DNA of 41,739 nt from Auxenochlorella pyrenoidosa (lineage: Eukaryota; Chlorophyta; Trebouxiophyceae; Chlorellales; Chlorellaceae): assembly GCA_001430745.1 (NCBI GenBank), contig KQ482061.1, forward strand, positions 881,938 through 923,676, written 5' to 3'. Positions 1 through 11,000 of the stretch are shown here, piece by piece. The first letter of the stretch is position 1, and each line of letters begins with the position of its first letter. The position numbers and the translations under genes were made by a program. Under the pieces are notes generated by a model. That model was given only the letters and a program-made list of their open reading frames with translations, was not told where the DNA came from and made no database searches.

Positions 1-1
1 G

Positions 2-166
2 ATCGCGGCCTGGAAGGCCAAGCAGCAGGGCGGCAGCGGCAGCAGCGACGGCGAGACAGAGCCGGCCGAGGTGCCCGCCAACGTGGCCGAGGCGCGCGAG
101 TGGATCCGCCGCTGGCGCGCCCAGCAGCTGGAGAGCAAGCTGCCCGCCGGCGTGGCCAGCGAGTGA
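2..166 (+). CDS. 3' end of an unrecognised protein-coding gene (partial)
   Basis: An open frame enters from the left edge and stops at TGA 164-166, giving 54 residues. The visible tail has a Gly/Ser/Glu-rich linker followed by an amphipathic helix rich in Ala, Glu, Arg and Trp (EAREWIRRWRAQQLESKLPA). Codons are strongly GC-ending, as in the certain genes nearby, which supports real coding. I do not recognise the family; too little is visible. It faces the next gene, which is on the minus strand and ends at 721, so the two are convergent. Confidence 0.6.
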   Translation: MAAWKAKQQGGSGSSDGETEPAEVPANVAEAREWIRRWRAQQLESKLPAGVASE

Positions 167-720
167 GGCTGGCCAGCAGCTGCGGGACAGTGCAGCCAGC
201 TCCTTGGTGCGCCCGATGAGGAGGGTGCAAGGGCTAGGCGTCCTGCAGGCCTGAGACGCGGTCACGGAGCATTTTGCCAGCAATTGAGTGCCATTCCTTT
301 CTCCACAGTCTGCAGGACTTCGATTTAGTGCACCGCTTTCATCCCATTTCATTCCTTCCAATGTTGGTTGCCTGATGATATTGGCTGTCGATTTTGCTGA
401 GCAGATATGCATGCCTTTTCATGCAGATTTACATGCATCTGTTTTTTGGCAAGGCTCAATCAGCGCTTGAAACTACCACTTCAGTGGGGCGAGTGTCCAC
501 AAGACGCTAGGTTCAAAACGTACAAACACCTCGGAATGCTGGCGGCTGCAAGCAACTTGCCAGTAGCGCTTGCCAGCGCCTGCCGTGGTTGCGCCGCCGG
601 CTGCTACGAGCCAACGCCCTGTCTGTTGCGGCACCAGTATCCGTTCGATCAGCAGGCCACGGCAGACGAGCACCAGCAGGGCTGCCGGGGGCCGCTCAAA
701 CAGATGCCTCGTTGCTTCGT
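167..720. other. Convergent 3' intergenic region
   Basis: This holds the 3' flanks of the left-edge gene and of the minus-strand secreted protein. Bases 280-450 are noticeably more AT-rich than the coding DNA, as expected for untranslated or intergenic sequence. The short frames here lack the codon bias of neighbouring exons. I see no gene. Confidence 0.5.
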
Positions 721-1364
721 TCAGGCAAGGCGGCTCAGCACGCCAACAAGCTGGATGCTGCCAGATGCTGCCGCGGGCTTAGGAGAAGGGGAAGCCGGAG
801 GTCCAGCGCCTGCCAGAGGCCCTCTCCTCGGCGGTGGAGGGGGCGTGGGCAGAGGCGTGGGTGGCGGTGTAGACGGGCTCGGAGGTCCAGGAGGAACCAG
901 AGGAGGAGGTGGAGGAGGAGGAGGCTGAGCCGCCTGCGGCACTGGTGCTGCCCTCGTTGCCAGCGCAGGCGCAGGACACGCTGCGTGCGCCTGCAGAGGG
1001 GCACAGATTGGTGCGCAGGGTGGTCCAGAAGAGCACAGCACGGGTTGCTCAGCCACAGAGGCGCCCAAAGCAAGGTCTGTGCGGTGGAAAGGCAGGGTGG
1101 GGCTGGCAAGTGCTGTCACTGATGCCAACGCAGCACCTCCCACTCGATCCCTTGCTAACCACAGGCACGGAACCTGCAGCACCCACCATCCATATCCTCG
1201 CAGTCAAACTTCACCCGGGAGCCAGAGGGGCAGCCCCGGATGCATTTCTTCCTCTGGTCGTGGCACCACTGGCTCTCGCGCCCCCGCGCCAGGCTGGCCG
1301 ACAACAGGAGGACGCCCAGCAGCAGGGCCGGGATGGCTTTGGGGACCAGGGAGCCGCGCCGCAT
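721..1364 (-). CDS. Small secreted Cys-rich, Pro-rich wall-type (HRGP-like) protein
   Basis: Two exons fit: 1364-1187 and 1076-721, joined by a GT-AG intron (1077-1186, donor GTGGGT), giving 177 residues. Residues 1-28 form a classical signal peptide with a Leu/Ala core. The mature start carries a Cys pattern (WCHDQRKKCIRGCP, then FDCED). After a second Cys cluster there is a run of Pro blocks broken by Ser, Thr and Gly, ending in SPSPKP-like repeats. Pro/Ser blocks of this kind are hydroxyproline-glycosylated in algal wall and matrix glycoproteins such as pherophorins and extensin-like proteins. I infer an extracellular or cell-wall protein, not an enzyme. Splice phase agrees (phase 1). The last 15 residues and the stop are less certain, because Pro-rich frames can run past a real splice site. 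Confidence 0.65.
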
Positions 1365-2652
1365 TCCTGCTTGAGTGATTGTTTTGAACTGGCAGCCCTG
1401 GTGGTGAAGGAGGGGGAGGGGGGGGCGCCTCAGAAAATGTTGGAGTGCCTGGAAGGGTCAGGTGCTCAAGCTGCTGCACCATGGCACCGAGCGGCGGCAG
1501 CGTGGCGCTGAGCGGCGGCGGCTTGTGGGGTTGGCGGCCGTTGCAGCCCCCAGGCCACCTCGTGAGCTTTCTTGCGTCATTCGCGACCTGCCGAGGTGCC
1601 GTGCTTGCCTGTCTGGGGAGGGAGCTGCAACGCACGCGGTGGGAGACGAGCGGGCTCGGATAAGGGGCAGGGGCAGCAAATTTAGGTGGCACTGCTTTCG
1701 CAGACTGAGGTCTTTGAACCGAGCATTCGATTGATGGGCTAACAAGGGGGCTCCAGCTGGCAGAGTTAGGAAGATACACGAAGGGAGACCACTCACACTG
1801 CATGAATCAGGAACTTAGCTGCAGCTGGTGTGAGCAAGGGGAAAGGAGCAGAGCAGCAGACAGAATCCTTGAGCTTTGCGCCGTCAAGTGGCAGCAAGCA
1901 GCTTGACGGCCCGCCAGATGTTGGACACACATGCCCGCCTTGCTTCCTGGCCACAGAACTTTGGGCTTCGCGATCGGCACCCAGTGCCTGCCGTCCTTCA
2001 ATACCTGCCATGATATCTGGGAGGGAAGGGGCCTGTAAGCCACGGCATGGCCACAGGGAGAAATATATGTATCAGCAGCACCTGCAGTTCTTCCAAGTCC
2101 AAAGCCATTCAACGCTGCCGTGGACTTCAGCACAGCCGTACATCCACTCGTGAGGGTCGAAGCCGCTGCGCGTGGCCACCCTGCCAGCTGCACTATCATA
2201 GTATGCTCGTCTGTGGCCCTGCAGCACATGCAACATGTTGGACACGCGATGATGTCCCGACAAGGCCCAGCGTGGACGAGATCATTTTGGCAGGTGTGTC
2301 GACATGCGGCCCCTATGACATATGCGTAGCCAGTAAAGCCGTATGGCGTGGCCTGACTGAGGCTTCATGAGCTTGCACTATCATACTGCAGACCTCTGCC
2401 GCTTGCTCATGTATTGTTGTACCTGAGAACCCTGCTGTATTTATTTATACTCACAAACAAAACACTAAGTGATCTATGAGGCTGCACTCGCTGAGCAACC
2501 TACCCATGTCTCCATGCCCGCAAGTGAGCTTTCAGAGTGCTGCTGTGGCGGACCCGCTGCCAATGCAAGCCACGGTGGTCCTGCCATGGTGGCGCCCTTT
2601 CCCACTTGCACATCCACCTTGCATCACTGTGCGTTCCTTATCATCCGGAGCA
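1365..2652. other. Divergent promoter region, with one minus-strand coding-like island
   Basis: This lies between the starts of the minus-strand secreted protein and the plus-strand FHA gene, so it should hold both promoters. Bases 2395-2470 are AT-rich (TATTTATTTATAC at about 2437-2449) and about 200 bases upstream of the FHA start. I could not assign a TATA box with confidence. A stretch at 2082-2218 on the minus strand looks coding and is listed separately. The rest shows no gene. Confidence 0.4.
2082..2218 (-). other. Possible internal exon of an unrecognised gene or gene remnant
   Basis: On the minus strand, an acceptor-like CTGCAG precedes base 2218 and a donor-like CAG/GTGCTG follows base 2082. 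The 45 codons between read without a stop and have unusually protein-like composition (YYDSAAGR, then GFDPHEWMYGCAEVHGS, then EWLWTWKN). Aromatic and acidic residues of this kind are rare in the random GC-rich frames of this window. I could not connect the island to a start exon. The nearest downstream continuation (from 2032) would need an intron of only 49 bases. It may be a degenerate gene copy or a real exon whose partners I missed. Confidence 0.25.
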
Positions 2653-3470
2653 ATGCCATCGGCGCTGAGCGTGTCCCATCTCACCCGCCCGGCAGCAGCG
2701 CGCTGCTCCGGGCAACGGAGGGCCTCACAAGCCCCTGCAGCGCGGCCAGCACAGCCTGCAGCAGCAGTAAACCTAGCATTCGGCAGCAGAGCCCGACTGG
2801 CGGGGCGGCGGCGGACAGCGGCACTCGCGCCAGTGGCAGCGGCAGGGGCCAGCGGAGGAGGGGCAACGCCGCCGGTCAAGCTCACCCTGCCCGACGGCAG
2901 CACCCTGGCCATGCCGCAGGCGGCAATGGTGGTGGGCAGCAGCGCCGAGGCCGACCTGCGGGTGGAGGGGCCCGGTGTGGCAGCCCAGCATGCATGCCTG
3001 GAGTGGCGCAGCGGCAGGCTGTTCTGCACGGCCCTGGCCGCAGACCCTGATCTCCTGCTGGCGCCCACCCACTGCTGGCTGGATGGGGTGGAGCTGCGGC
3101 CCGGGGTGAGCGCCGTGCCGGCCTGCCGGGGGGGGCTGCTGCAGAGGGGCAGCGGCCCTCACGGCGGGCCTGTCGCCTGAGCGCCGCTGCGCCGACTGGC
3201 CCGCTTTGGCGGCTGTACTCCCGGCATTGTGCTGCATCTTGCCCTGGCAGCTTCCTGCAGCGCCTGCAGCCAGTGTCTGCCTGCAAGGTTGCTGCGCAGG
3301 TCGCCTACATGGTGGCGCCTGGCGCCCTTATCGGCATCGGCACCCAGGACACCTGCCTGGCCTGCAGCTTTGAGGAGGCGGGCAGCAGCGCTGTGGCGGA
3401 GATGATGATGAAGGCGAGCTGGCGAGGGTGGGCAAGGAAGCTGGATGGTGGAGCAAGTGCGGGGTGTTGA
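2653..3470 (+). CDS. FHA-domain protein, probably plastid-targeted
   Basis: Two exons, 2653-3105 and 3300-3470, join through a phase-0 GT-AG intron (donor GTGAGC) to give 207 residues. Residues 1-70 are rich in Ala, Arg, Ser and Pro with few acidic residues, typical of a chloroplast transit peptide; this is why I start at 2653 and not at the in-frame ATG at 2476. An FHA-like fold follows: a VKLTLPDG strand, MVVGSSAEADLRV, the AQHACLEW strand, then DGVELRPG joined by splicing to VAYMVAPGALIGIG. The small plastid FHA proteins of plants have this size and layout. FHA domains bind phosphothreonine, but here the usual Arg after the first strand and the Ser of the SxxH motif are not seen (AAQH instead). 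The C-terminal exon end (AEMMMKA onward) could splice further. Confidence 0.75.
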
Positions 3471-4319
3471 GCAACCGCGGCGGAGGGTGCAGCGGCGCTC
3501 GCAGCATTGGGGAGCAGGCTGCCGTGCTGCAGCAGCTGCCGTCGGGCATGGAACACTGCAGCTGGTCCGGGGCGGCGCTGCCCGTCCTGCATCTCAGCTT
3601 GCAGCAAGCTGCGCCCCTGCTGCAGCGCCCCACAGCAACTGCCAGGGCCCCTGCCTCCAACCCCCACTGCAGGGCTTGGCATCCACAGCCAGCAAAGAGG
3701 TGCAGGAAAAGCTTGGAGGGGTGTGAGGCCGCTGCCTGAGCCCAGTCCCCGCAGCGCCATGGCCGGACAGCCACGGCAACATGCTGTTGACCCGCTGATG
3801 TGCTGCTCCTCGCACTGTGCCCAATGCTCCTGCCCTATTCAATGAGGCTCGCTCCCGGACGGTGACGTATCGACACGTGACTAAGGGGATGCAAGCGGCG
3901 GGCCGGGGTGTCTGCCAAATGCATGCCAGCAATGTCTAATGCAGCTGGGTCCAGCATTTGGCACAGGCAGGCAGGGGGCCCGCGCAACGAAGTAGAATTG
4001 GGGAAGGCACTGTGGTGGGAAAAAGGGCAGTTCTTTGTTGGGCACGCAGAGATGGCCCAGCGGCGAAAGGGATTGGAGCAGTCGGCACGACCGACGGCCA
4101 AGGAGTTGGGCAGGCGGCACAAGAGAGGGTCAGATTTGGGAATGAGGGAACCGCAACAGAGGGAACAGGCGGCGCGTATGCGACGATGAAATGTGGGGGA
4201 CGAGAGGGGCAGAGTGGAGTACAGGGCCGCGGTGGAATTGAGTCAAGGGGTGGTGCAGAGAAACGATCAGGCTGCCTCTGCCCTGCCATTCCGAGTTTCT
4301 TCACATAATGTGTGCGTGG
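3471..4319. other. Convergent 3' region between FHA and subtilase genes
   Basis: Both flanking genes end here. The first part (3480-3740) is GC-rich with many GC-rich alternative frames, possibly FHA 3' UTR. Bases 3960-4310 are purine-rich and carry no convincing coding signal. I see no RNA gene or mobile element. Confidence 0.45.
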
Positions 4320-7300
4320 CTACCACAGTAGAAAACCGCCTGCGCGCAGCTGGCGCCTGCGCCCCAACCTGCCGACCTGTGCCTGCGCGGGTGCTGCCGC
4401 TGTGTCCGCCGCATCTGCAGACGACGCCCGCACTGTGGCTGGCCGGCCCTGTGCCTGGGCATCCTCCCCTCCCTGGAAGCTGCTTGCCAACATGCCTCTC
4501 TGGGGCAGAACCGAAGGCTCGGGAGTGGCGCCGCGTGGTGCCGCGCCCTGCAGCAGGCCCTGGCCCCAGCCGTTCTGCAGTATCTTCTGTTGGAGCTGCT
4601 CCGCCGCCGAGCTGTCGTCCAGGAAGCCGCCGGGCAGCTGCCCATCCCCTCGCTCGTGCAGCAGCAGGGCGAGGGCCGCCATGGCGGAGCCGACGTTGAG
4701 GCGGCCGCCCGTCTGGGTGGCACCTGCCGACTCTGCCGGGCAGGGGTCCGTGCTGCTGAGGAGCAGCGACTTGACCTCTGCGTAGCTCAGCTGCACGCCT
4801 CGGCTGCAGGGGTCGCAACAATCGGGGGCCAGGGGCATGTGTGATGTAGCATCAACGATGTTCATTGGGCAGTTGGTGGCGGCTGAAGAATGCGCCCACA
4901 ACACATCCCAGCGCATCATGATGCAATTTATGCAGGCACTTCCGCTGGCGGCGCCGCCCCGCATGCCTGCTGGGCCAGCTCACCTCAGCGCAGCGCTGTG
5001 CAAAAGTGCTGCTGCGCCTGCCACCAAGGGGCAAGCCATGGAGGTGCCATCCATGGGGCCATACCTGCAGGGTTTTGGCAGGCGGCGGATCAGGCACAGC
5101 GCAAGCTGCCTCAGCCGCTGCCTGGGCATGCAGCAGAGCCAGGCAGCTGGGCAGCATCAAAATCAACGCCCGCAGGCAGCCGTCTCCACGGTCGGCCCTT
5201 CGCACCAGCTGTTGTACGTTGTGCTCAGGATCTGCTCCCCGGGCGCCAGCAGGTGCACTGTGTTGCGCCCGATGTTGGAGAACTTGGAGGCCTGGTCGGT
5301 GGTGCCAGAGGAGCCAACAACCAGGATGTTTGGCATCCTGCAGGGGGCGCGGGGGTGTGGTTGGGTGTGTGTGCAGGGCATCAGGCACCAGGTGGCACCA
5401 GGGGTGGAGGAGGGTGCGGAAGAGGCCGCAGACTGGGCAGTGGTCCAGCCTTGGGCCTGCGAGCCCAGCCCATGCCCAGCATTCAGAGCATACATGAGGG
5501 CGCCCAGAGGAACGACGCACATGCCGATGTGCCATGCTCTGCCCAGAGGTGCAGCGGACAGATGCATGCATGGCCCTGCCAGCATGCAAGGGCAGCCAGT
5601 GCGGCTCACCCCGAGGAGGCGGGGTAGGCTGGCCGGGCATCCAGGTCGATGCCCTGGTTCCCAGAGGCCACCACAAACAGCATGCCTGCTTGCTCGATCT
5701 CACGAAGGCCATCCTCGATAGCCCCTGCAGGATCGAGAGCGGATGGGACAGGGTTTTGTCAGTTTTTACGCCCCCAAGCTATGCAGGCGTGAGCTTGCCT
5801 CGGCGGCGGTCGAAAGCACAACACTGCGTGCGCTGCCGCCTGCGCCCCGGGCCGTTGCAGCCCGTCCTTTGCTCCAACAGCTGTCTCCCTCCCTCCCTCC
5901 CTCTTTCTCCCAGCCCCGGCCTGGTCGAGGCTCACTCGAGTGCGGCACGCCGCCCCAGGAGTTGCTGCTGACGTGGGCGCCCTCCTCCTTGCACAGGCGC
6001 AGGCACTCGAGGGCGTCGGAGATGGAGCCAAAGCCGTCGTCCCAGATGAAGCGGCAGACCAGCAGGCGGATGTCCATGGCAATCCCTGCCACGCCCAGCC
6101 TGCATGACATGGCGGCGACGAGGGTGGGGGTGGGCGGGGGAATGGTGGTGGGGGGTGCACAATGGTTGGAGCGGGATGCGTGACCTGCCAAACGTCCCCT
6201 ATGATGCAGGGTCGTGCCCAAATGCCTCCCCTGCTGGCTCGACAGCTGGGTTGGCATCCTGCTTTGACCGCGTCAACATGCTGCCCTGCTCGGCCCCTCG
6301 CCCCTGCCACCCACCCGTTGTTGCCCACTGCAGCGATGATGCCGGCGGTGTGGGTCCCGTGACCGTACGAGTCGTTGATGTTTGTGTACTGGGCAGAGCC
6401 TGGGGCAGGGGTCGCCTGGTCAAAGTCCTGCAGGGGGGCGGGGTGGAGGCAAGGTGCTCAGGGTGGTGGGCAGGGTAGGACAGCATCCAGTCGGCATGGA
6501 TGGTTTGTGGCAGCAAGCAGCGGATGCACCACCGAGTGCTGCCCCGCCCATTCGGGCCGCCCCCCCTGCCCGCCCACCTGCACCTCCGGCACCAGGTTCC
6601 ACCCCTTGAGCACCCGCCCCTGCAGGTCTGGGTGGTCTGTGCGGATGCCGGAGTCGATGTGGCACACCTTGACCTCCTGCCGCCCGGTGGTGGCGTTCCA
6701 GGCCAGGGGCGAGGCGACGGCGGCGTGGTGCCACTGCACGTTGAAGAGCGAGTCGTTGGGCTGCCAGTTCACCGGCACTCGGTAGTCGGGCTCGGCAAAC
6801 TCAAAGGCTGCAGGTCAGCGTGGGAGGTGGGGAGGGACCAGGTTGGGCGGGGAGGGGCAAAACAGGTGAGGAGTGCTTGCGTGGGGGCAGTGTGCAAGCT
6901 GCGAGCCGGAGCAGGCGGGGTGCAGCCACGCAGCCTGCTGGTCACGGGAGGCTGTCCAGCAATCGGTCTCACCAGGGTTGTCAGCCATCTCCGCCAGCTT
7001 CTGGGCCACCGTCTTTCCGTCGGTGATTGTGTACACGGCGGCGCCTCTGGGGCCCGCGGGGCGCGCAAAGCGCAGGCCTTGGCTGTCAGTGTCCATGGCT
7101 GAAACGTAGTTGGGGTCCATCTTGATGATCAGCCGGCCTGGGACTGCCTGGTAGGCGGGCTGCTGGTGGGGAGGGGGGAAGGGCAGGCAGGTGGGCAGGT
7201 TGAGATGGCGCGGCACAGGTGCCTGGCTCCCGCGATGTGACTGCTGGCGGCAAGAGCCGGGTTGTTGGCTCCCATGGGCAGCAGGTGGCATCCTGGCGCA

Positions 7301-7458
7301 GCTTGAGCCAGCTTGACCTGGGCTATCGCGTTTTCGCACTGGGTTCATTGACCAGCCTGCCCGCGCACCTGGCCATCGTCTGTCGACACCGCCGCTTGAC
7401 CGGCGCAAGCCAGCACCGCCACCAGGGCACCCAGCAGGAGGCGCCGCGCAGCCGACAT
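4320..7458 (-). CDS. Secreted subtilisin-like serine protease (peptidase S8)
   Basis: Nine exons fit in phase: 7458-7369, 7162-6973, 6807-6578, 6427-6315, 6099-5936, 5724-5610, 5337-5206, 5064-4984 and 4803-4320, giving 532 residues. All introns are GT-AG. Residues 1-22 are a signal peptide (MSAARRLLLGALVAVLACAG). Residues 31-100 resemble a short I9-type propeptide. The catalytic triad is intact: Asp145 in CHIDSGI, His193 in YGHGTHTAG and Ser353 in DGTSMACP. The oxyanion Asn285 sits in VVASGN, and SSNSWGG (about 252-258) is the usual substrate-cleft motif. The family hydrolyses proteins outside the cell or in the secretory system. After the last core helix (LSYAEVKSLLLSS) and GGRLNV there is a 120-residue Ala/Gln-rich tail ending in basic residues, without recognised domain. 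The exon encoding the nucleophile Ser is only 81 bases. Family assignment is certain; the 3' end is less so. Confidence 0.9.
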
Positions 7459-8054
7459 GCCTGGTACCGATCCCCACCGCTCCCAGAAGGGGTGAAAGGC
7501 GTCGTTGTGGCCTGGAAGGAAGACGAGACGCCCGGACCTGCTGCTCAAGGATCTGTGAAATCAAGTCGGCGTCCCAGGGCAAGGCACCGCGCTATTCGCA
7601 GCTGCCGGCAGTCGATCGCAATTCTCTTGTGGGATTGGGAGGAGTGGCGAGCTTGAACGCCGGAGGCGAATGCTGCCCACAGGAGATGCGCGGCTTTAGC
7701 CTGCCCGAAACAGGCACGATGGCTGCTCGGAAAGGATTAAATACCGAATTCAAACCGAGTTCGTCCTCCCTCTGCAGCCGGAGGACTGGTGGTGGGACGC
7801 TCCGTGCCAGCTTGGCGGCCGGAGGCGGGCGACACGGCAGGGACTGTCCTGGGTTTCGGCGGCATTGAACGGTCGACCTGCAACCCACCGGGTGAACTGA
7901 GCAGGCTGCACGACTCGGCAGACTGGGACCTGCAAGGAAGGGCAACTCTGCGCACACCATCCAATCTATTTGGCTCGCCCCAAGAGTGGCATAAACTGCA
8001 TTGCCAAGTGTGGCACAATCCAAAGCGCCATGCACATTGCTCACACATCCTGCA
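7459..8054. other. Subtilase promoter side and DENND6 3' flank
   Basis: Both neighbours are on the minus strand, so this contains the upstream region of the subtilase and the 3' UTR of the DENN gene. The sequence has lower coding bias than its flanks and no long frame with protein-like composition. I could not place a polyadenylation signal. Confidence 0.4.
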
Positions 8055-11000
8055 TCAGGCCTGGCCCGCGGCCCCTTGCTGCTGCTCCACCACCGCTACT
8101 GCTGCCGCCGCTGCCACCCCTCCTGCTGGCCCCTGCCCCTCTGACAGCAGCTCTGCATGCGAGGGCGTGGCCATGATGACCGCCTGCAGGTCCTCGGGCA
8201 GCTCGCTGAAGGCCAGCTGCAGCTGCTGCTGCAGCTGCGCTGCCAGCTCGGCGGCGTCTGGCTGCCCGCCGGCGCCGCCGTGCCCGCCGCCCGCCGTGGC
8301 GGCGTGCCGGCGCGCCAGTGCCAGCCTCTGCTCCAGGTGAAAGAAGGCCTCAACGGTGAGCAGCTCCTGCATGGGCGCCGCGGCCGCCACGGCCGCCGCG
8401 TCCCACTCCTGCCGCTGCCACTCTGTGGCCGCCAGGCGGCGCAGGTGCAGAAAGGACACCAGGTTGGGGGACCGCAGGAAGCGCTGGTAGAACTGCAGCA
8501 GCCCGCGCTGGCCGCCAAAGCAGCGGTGCAGGATGTCAGGCATCGCCGCCTCCTTGCTGGCGAGCCTGGCAAGCAGCGCATCCGCATCAAAGGCCGGCAG
8601 CGGTGGGGGCTCTGGCGGCGGGGCTGCAACGTTGGTGGGCAGGGCACAGCAGGCGCCGGGGCGCAGAGTGCATGGGTGTGTGAAGGGGCAGGCTGGGTAA
8701 GAGAGAGGCTCAGCCTTCCCCCAAACAGGCCAAGCCTTCTCACCAGAAAACAGCATGCGCCCTCGGCCACTGGCCGCCTCGCTGCCAATGCGTGCGCCTT
8801 AGCCATCCCTACACCCAGCCACATCGGCCCCTCAGGCTCACCCCGCGGGTCGGCTCCCTGCGGCTGGCCACGGCGCGGCGGCGGCAGACGGGGCGATACA
8901 TAGGGCAGCAGGGGCGCCAGCAGCGCCTTGGTGAGCTCCTGGAAGTGGCGGCGCAGCATGGCAGAGTTGACGGCGGCCCGGCTGCGCCACTTGGCGGCGT
9001 CGTCTGCGGGGCGGGCAGGGGACAGCCCTTGGCGGGCACGCGTCAGCTGGGTGGCGCACCGCGCCGTGTCGGAGGTTGGAAGGTGGAGCGCTGTTGCGGT
9101 GCCGGTCAAGCAGGGCAAGCAGGCACCTGCGCACATGGGCCGGGGGACAGGCAGGTGGCCCCCTGTGTGGCCGGCCCACCCGAAGGCTGCGGCTGCACCA
9201 GGCGGTCCAGCACAGTCTTGTCTGGCCGGCTCAGCGGCTTGTACGCCAGCCAGCACTGGTCCACCGGGCCCGACAGCAGCGCTGCCGGGCTGGCGGGCCT
9301 GCGCCGCAGCATGCTGCCCAGCCGGCTCGTGCTGCTGCTGGCTGCGGCGCTGCCGCTGCCCAGCCGGCCGCCGCTGCCAGCCAGGCCCAGGCTGCCGCTG
9401 CTGCTGCTGGCACTGCCAGCCATGCTGGGGGCGGACCCCGAAGGGTGCATGCCGCCGCCATGGCTGCTGCCGCCGCCGTTCACAGGCCCAGCCAGCCCAT
9501 CAAGCCGCTCGCTGCTGCTGGAGGGCTGGACTGTGGTGGCGGTGTGGCCTGTGGCCAGCACGTTGGGCCAGTCGGGCAACGCCTGCAGAGGGCGGGCACA
9601 CATGGCAAGGAGGCAGGCGCCTGCATGGAAGCGTACGCTGCTGGCAAGCCAGCTGCCCGCTGGCAGCCGGGTCCACGGGGGCGATCAGCACTGCGCCGGC
9701 AGAGACGGGGCGCATGGGGCGGCGCCCACCTTGAGAAAGTACAAGTTGGTGACGCCCAGCAGCATGGGCAGCCCGTTGGCCGCGCTGGGCGGCTCCCCCC
9801 CTGCCAGGCGCGCAAAGGCGGGGTCGTGGATGGTGAAGTACGGCCGCCAGTCCAGGCTGTAGGGGAAGGGCGCCAGCAGCGACAGCAGCGCCGCCACGGT
9901 GGACGAGCAGGCGCCTGCGGGGGCGGCAGGTAGGGTCCCAGAGCACGCGCAGGTCGCCGGCGCAGCCATGCAAGCTGCAGGCCAGCCATTGGGCAGCAGG
10001 CAGTCGCAGGGCGTCAGGCAGGCCCCTGCGCCATGGGTCCCAAGCCGAGGAGCAGCAGGGCCGGCCGGGCAGAAGGCGCTGGCCCCCCCAGGGCGTGCCC
10101 CACCCGGCGTGGGCGCCACCACCATGAGGGGCTCCCCCAGCAGCAGCAGCTCCCACAGCGCCCACAGCTGCGGCAGCGCCGCCCGCAGCGGCGTGAAGCA
10201 GTCGCAGTTGCCAAAGACCTGTGTGCGTGTGCGGAAGGGCGGGCGGAGGTGGGGTGGGGAGGAATGGTCACAGGGCAACGCACATGCGGTGACGCATGCT
10301 TGTGAGGCATGTGCAGCAGGGGCCCCAGACCTCCCACGTCAAAGCGGCGGCACAGCATGCGGCCGCAGCCGCTAACGGCGCTCGGCCAGGGCACAGGCAC
10401 CCCGCGCGCGTGGTGCGGCGCGATGCAACAGCGGGTGTGCATCCCAGGTCGGCCTGCAGCCCAGCCAGGCTGGCCAGCAGCCCCGCCGGCCCACTCACAC
10501 TGGCCTCTGGCTCGACCTGCCCAACGGCCTGCGGCAGCATGCCCACCGGCAGCCCGCTGCCATCCAGCTCCTCTGCAAGCGCCATGGCCACCTTGAAGGG
10601 CGAGGCGATGAGGAGGTCTGGAGTTGCGGCACCCCCGGGCGTGCCTGGCGCTGCCGCCGCGCAGCCGGGGGCGGCGCCGCGCCCGCTGCGTGCCTCCCCT
10701 GCCCCATCTGCGGCCGTGCCTGTGGGCAGCTCGCCGTGGGCAGCCTGCACGTCATCTGCTGCTGCCCCCGCTGCTTCCTGCGCTTGTGCTGCCGCCGCTC
10801 CTCCCCCATCCGCTGCTGCCGCTGCTGCTGCTGCTGCCGCCGCTTCGGGCCGGCCAAGCGCCGCTTGCACCGCGTACTGCCCCAGCCCCGCCGCCACCGC
10901 TGCAGGCAGCGCCGAGCTGGGCAGGCTGGTGAGCAGCGGCAGCTGCACGCTCACAGACTGCATGCCCAGCAGCGGCAGCTCCATGCGGCACCCCCACTCC

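Noticed and set aside
407..928. Gly-rich plus-strand frame with a poly-Gly end
   Set aside because: It is the antisense of the poly-Pro blocks of the secreted wall-type protein.
2476..2652. In-frame upstream ATG for the FHA gene
   Set aside because: The added 59 residues contain no targeting-like pattern and use more even codons, whereas the ATG at 2653 begins a typical transit peptide.
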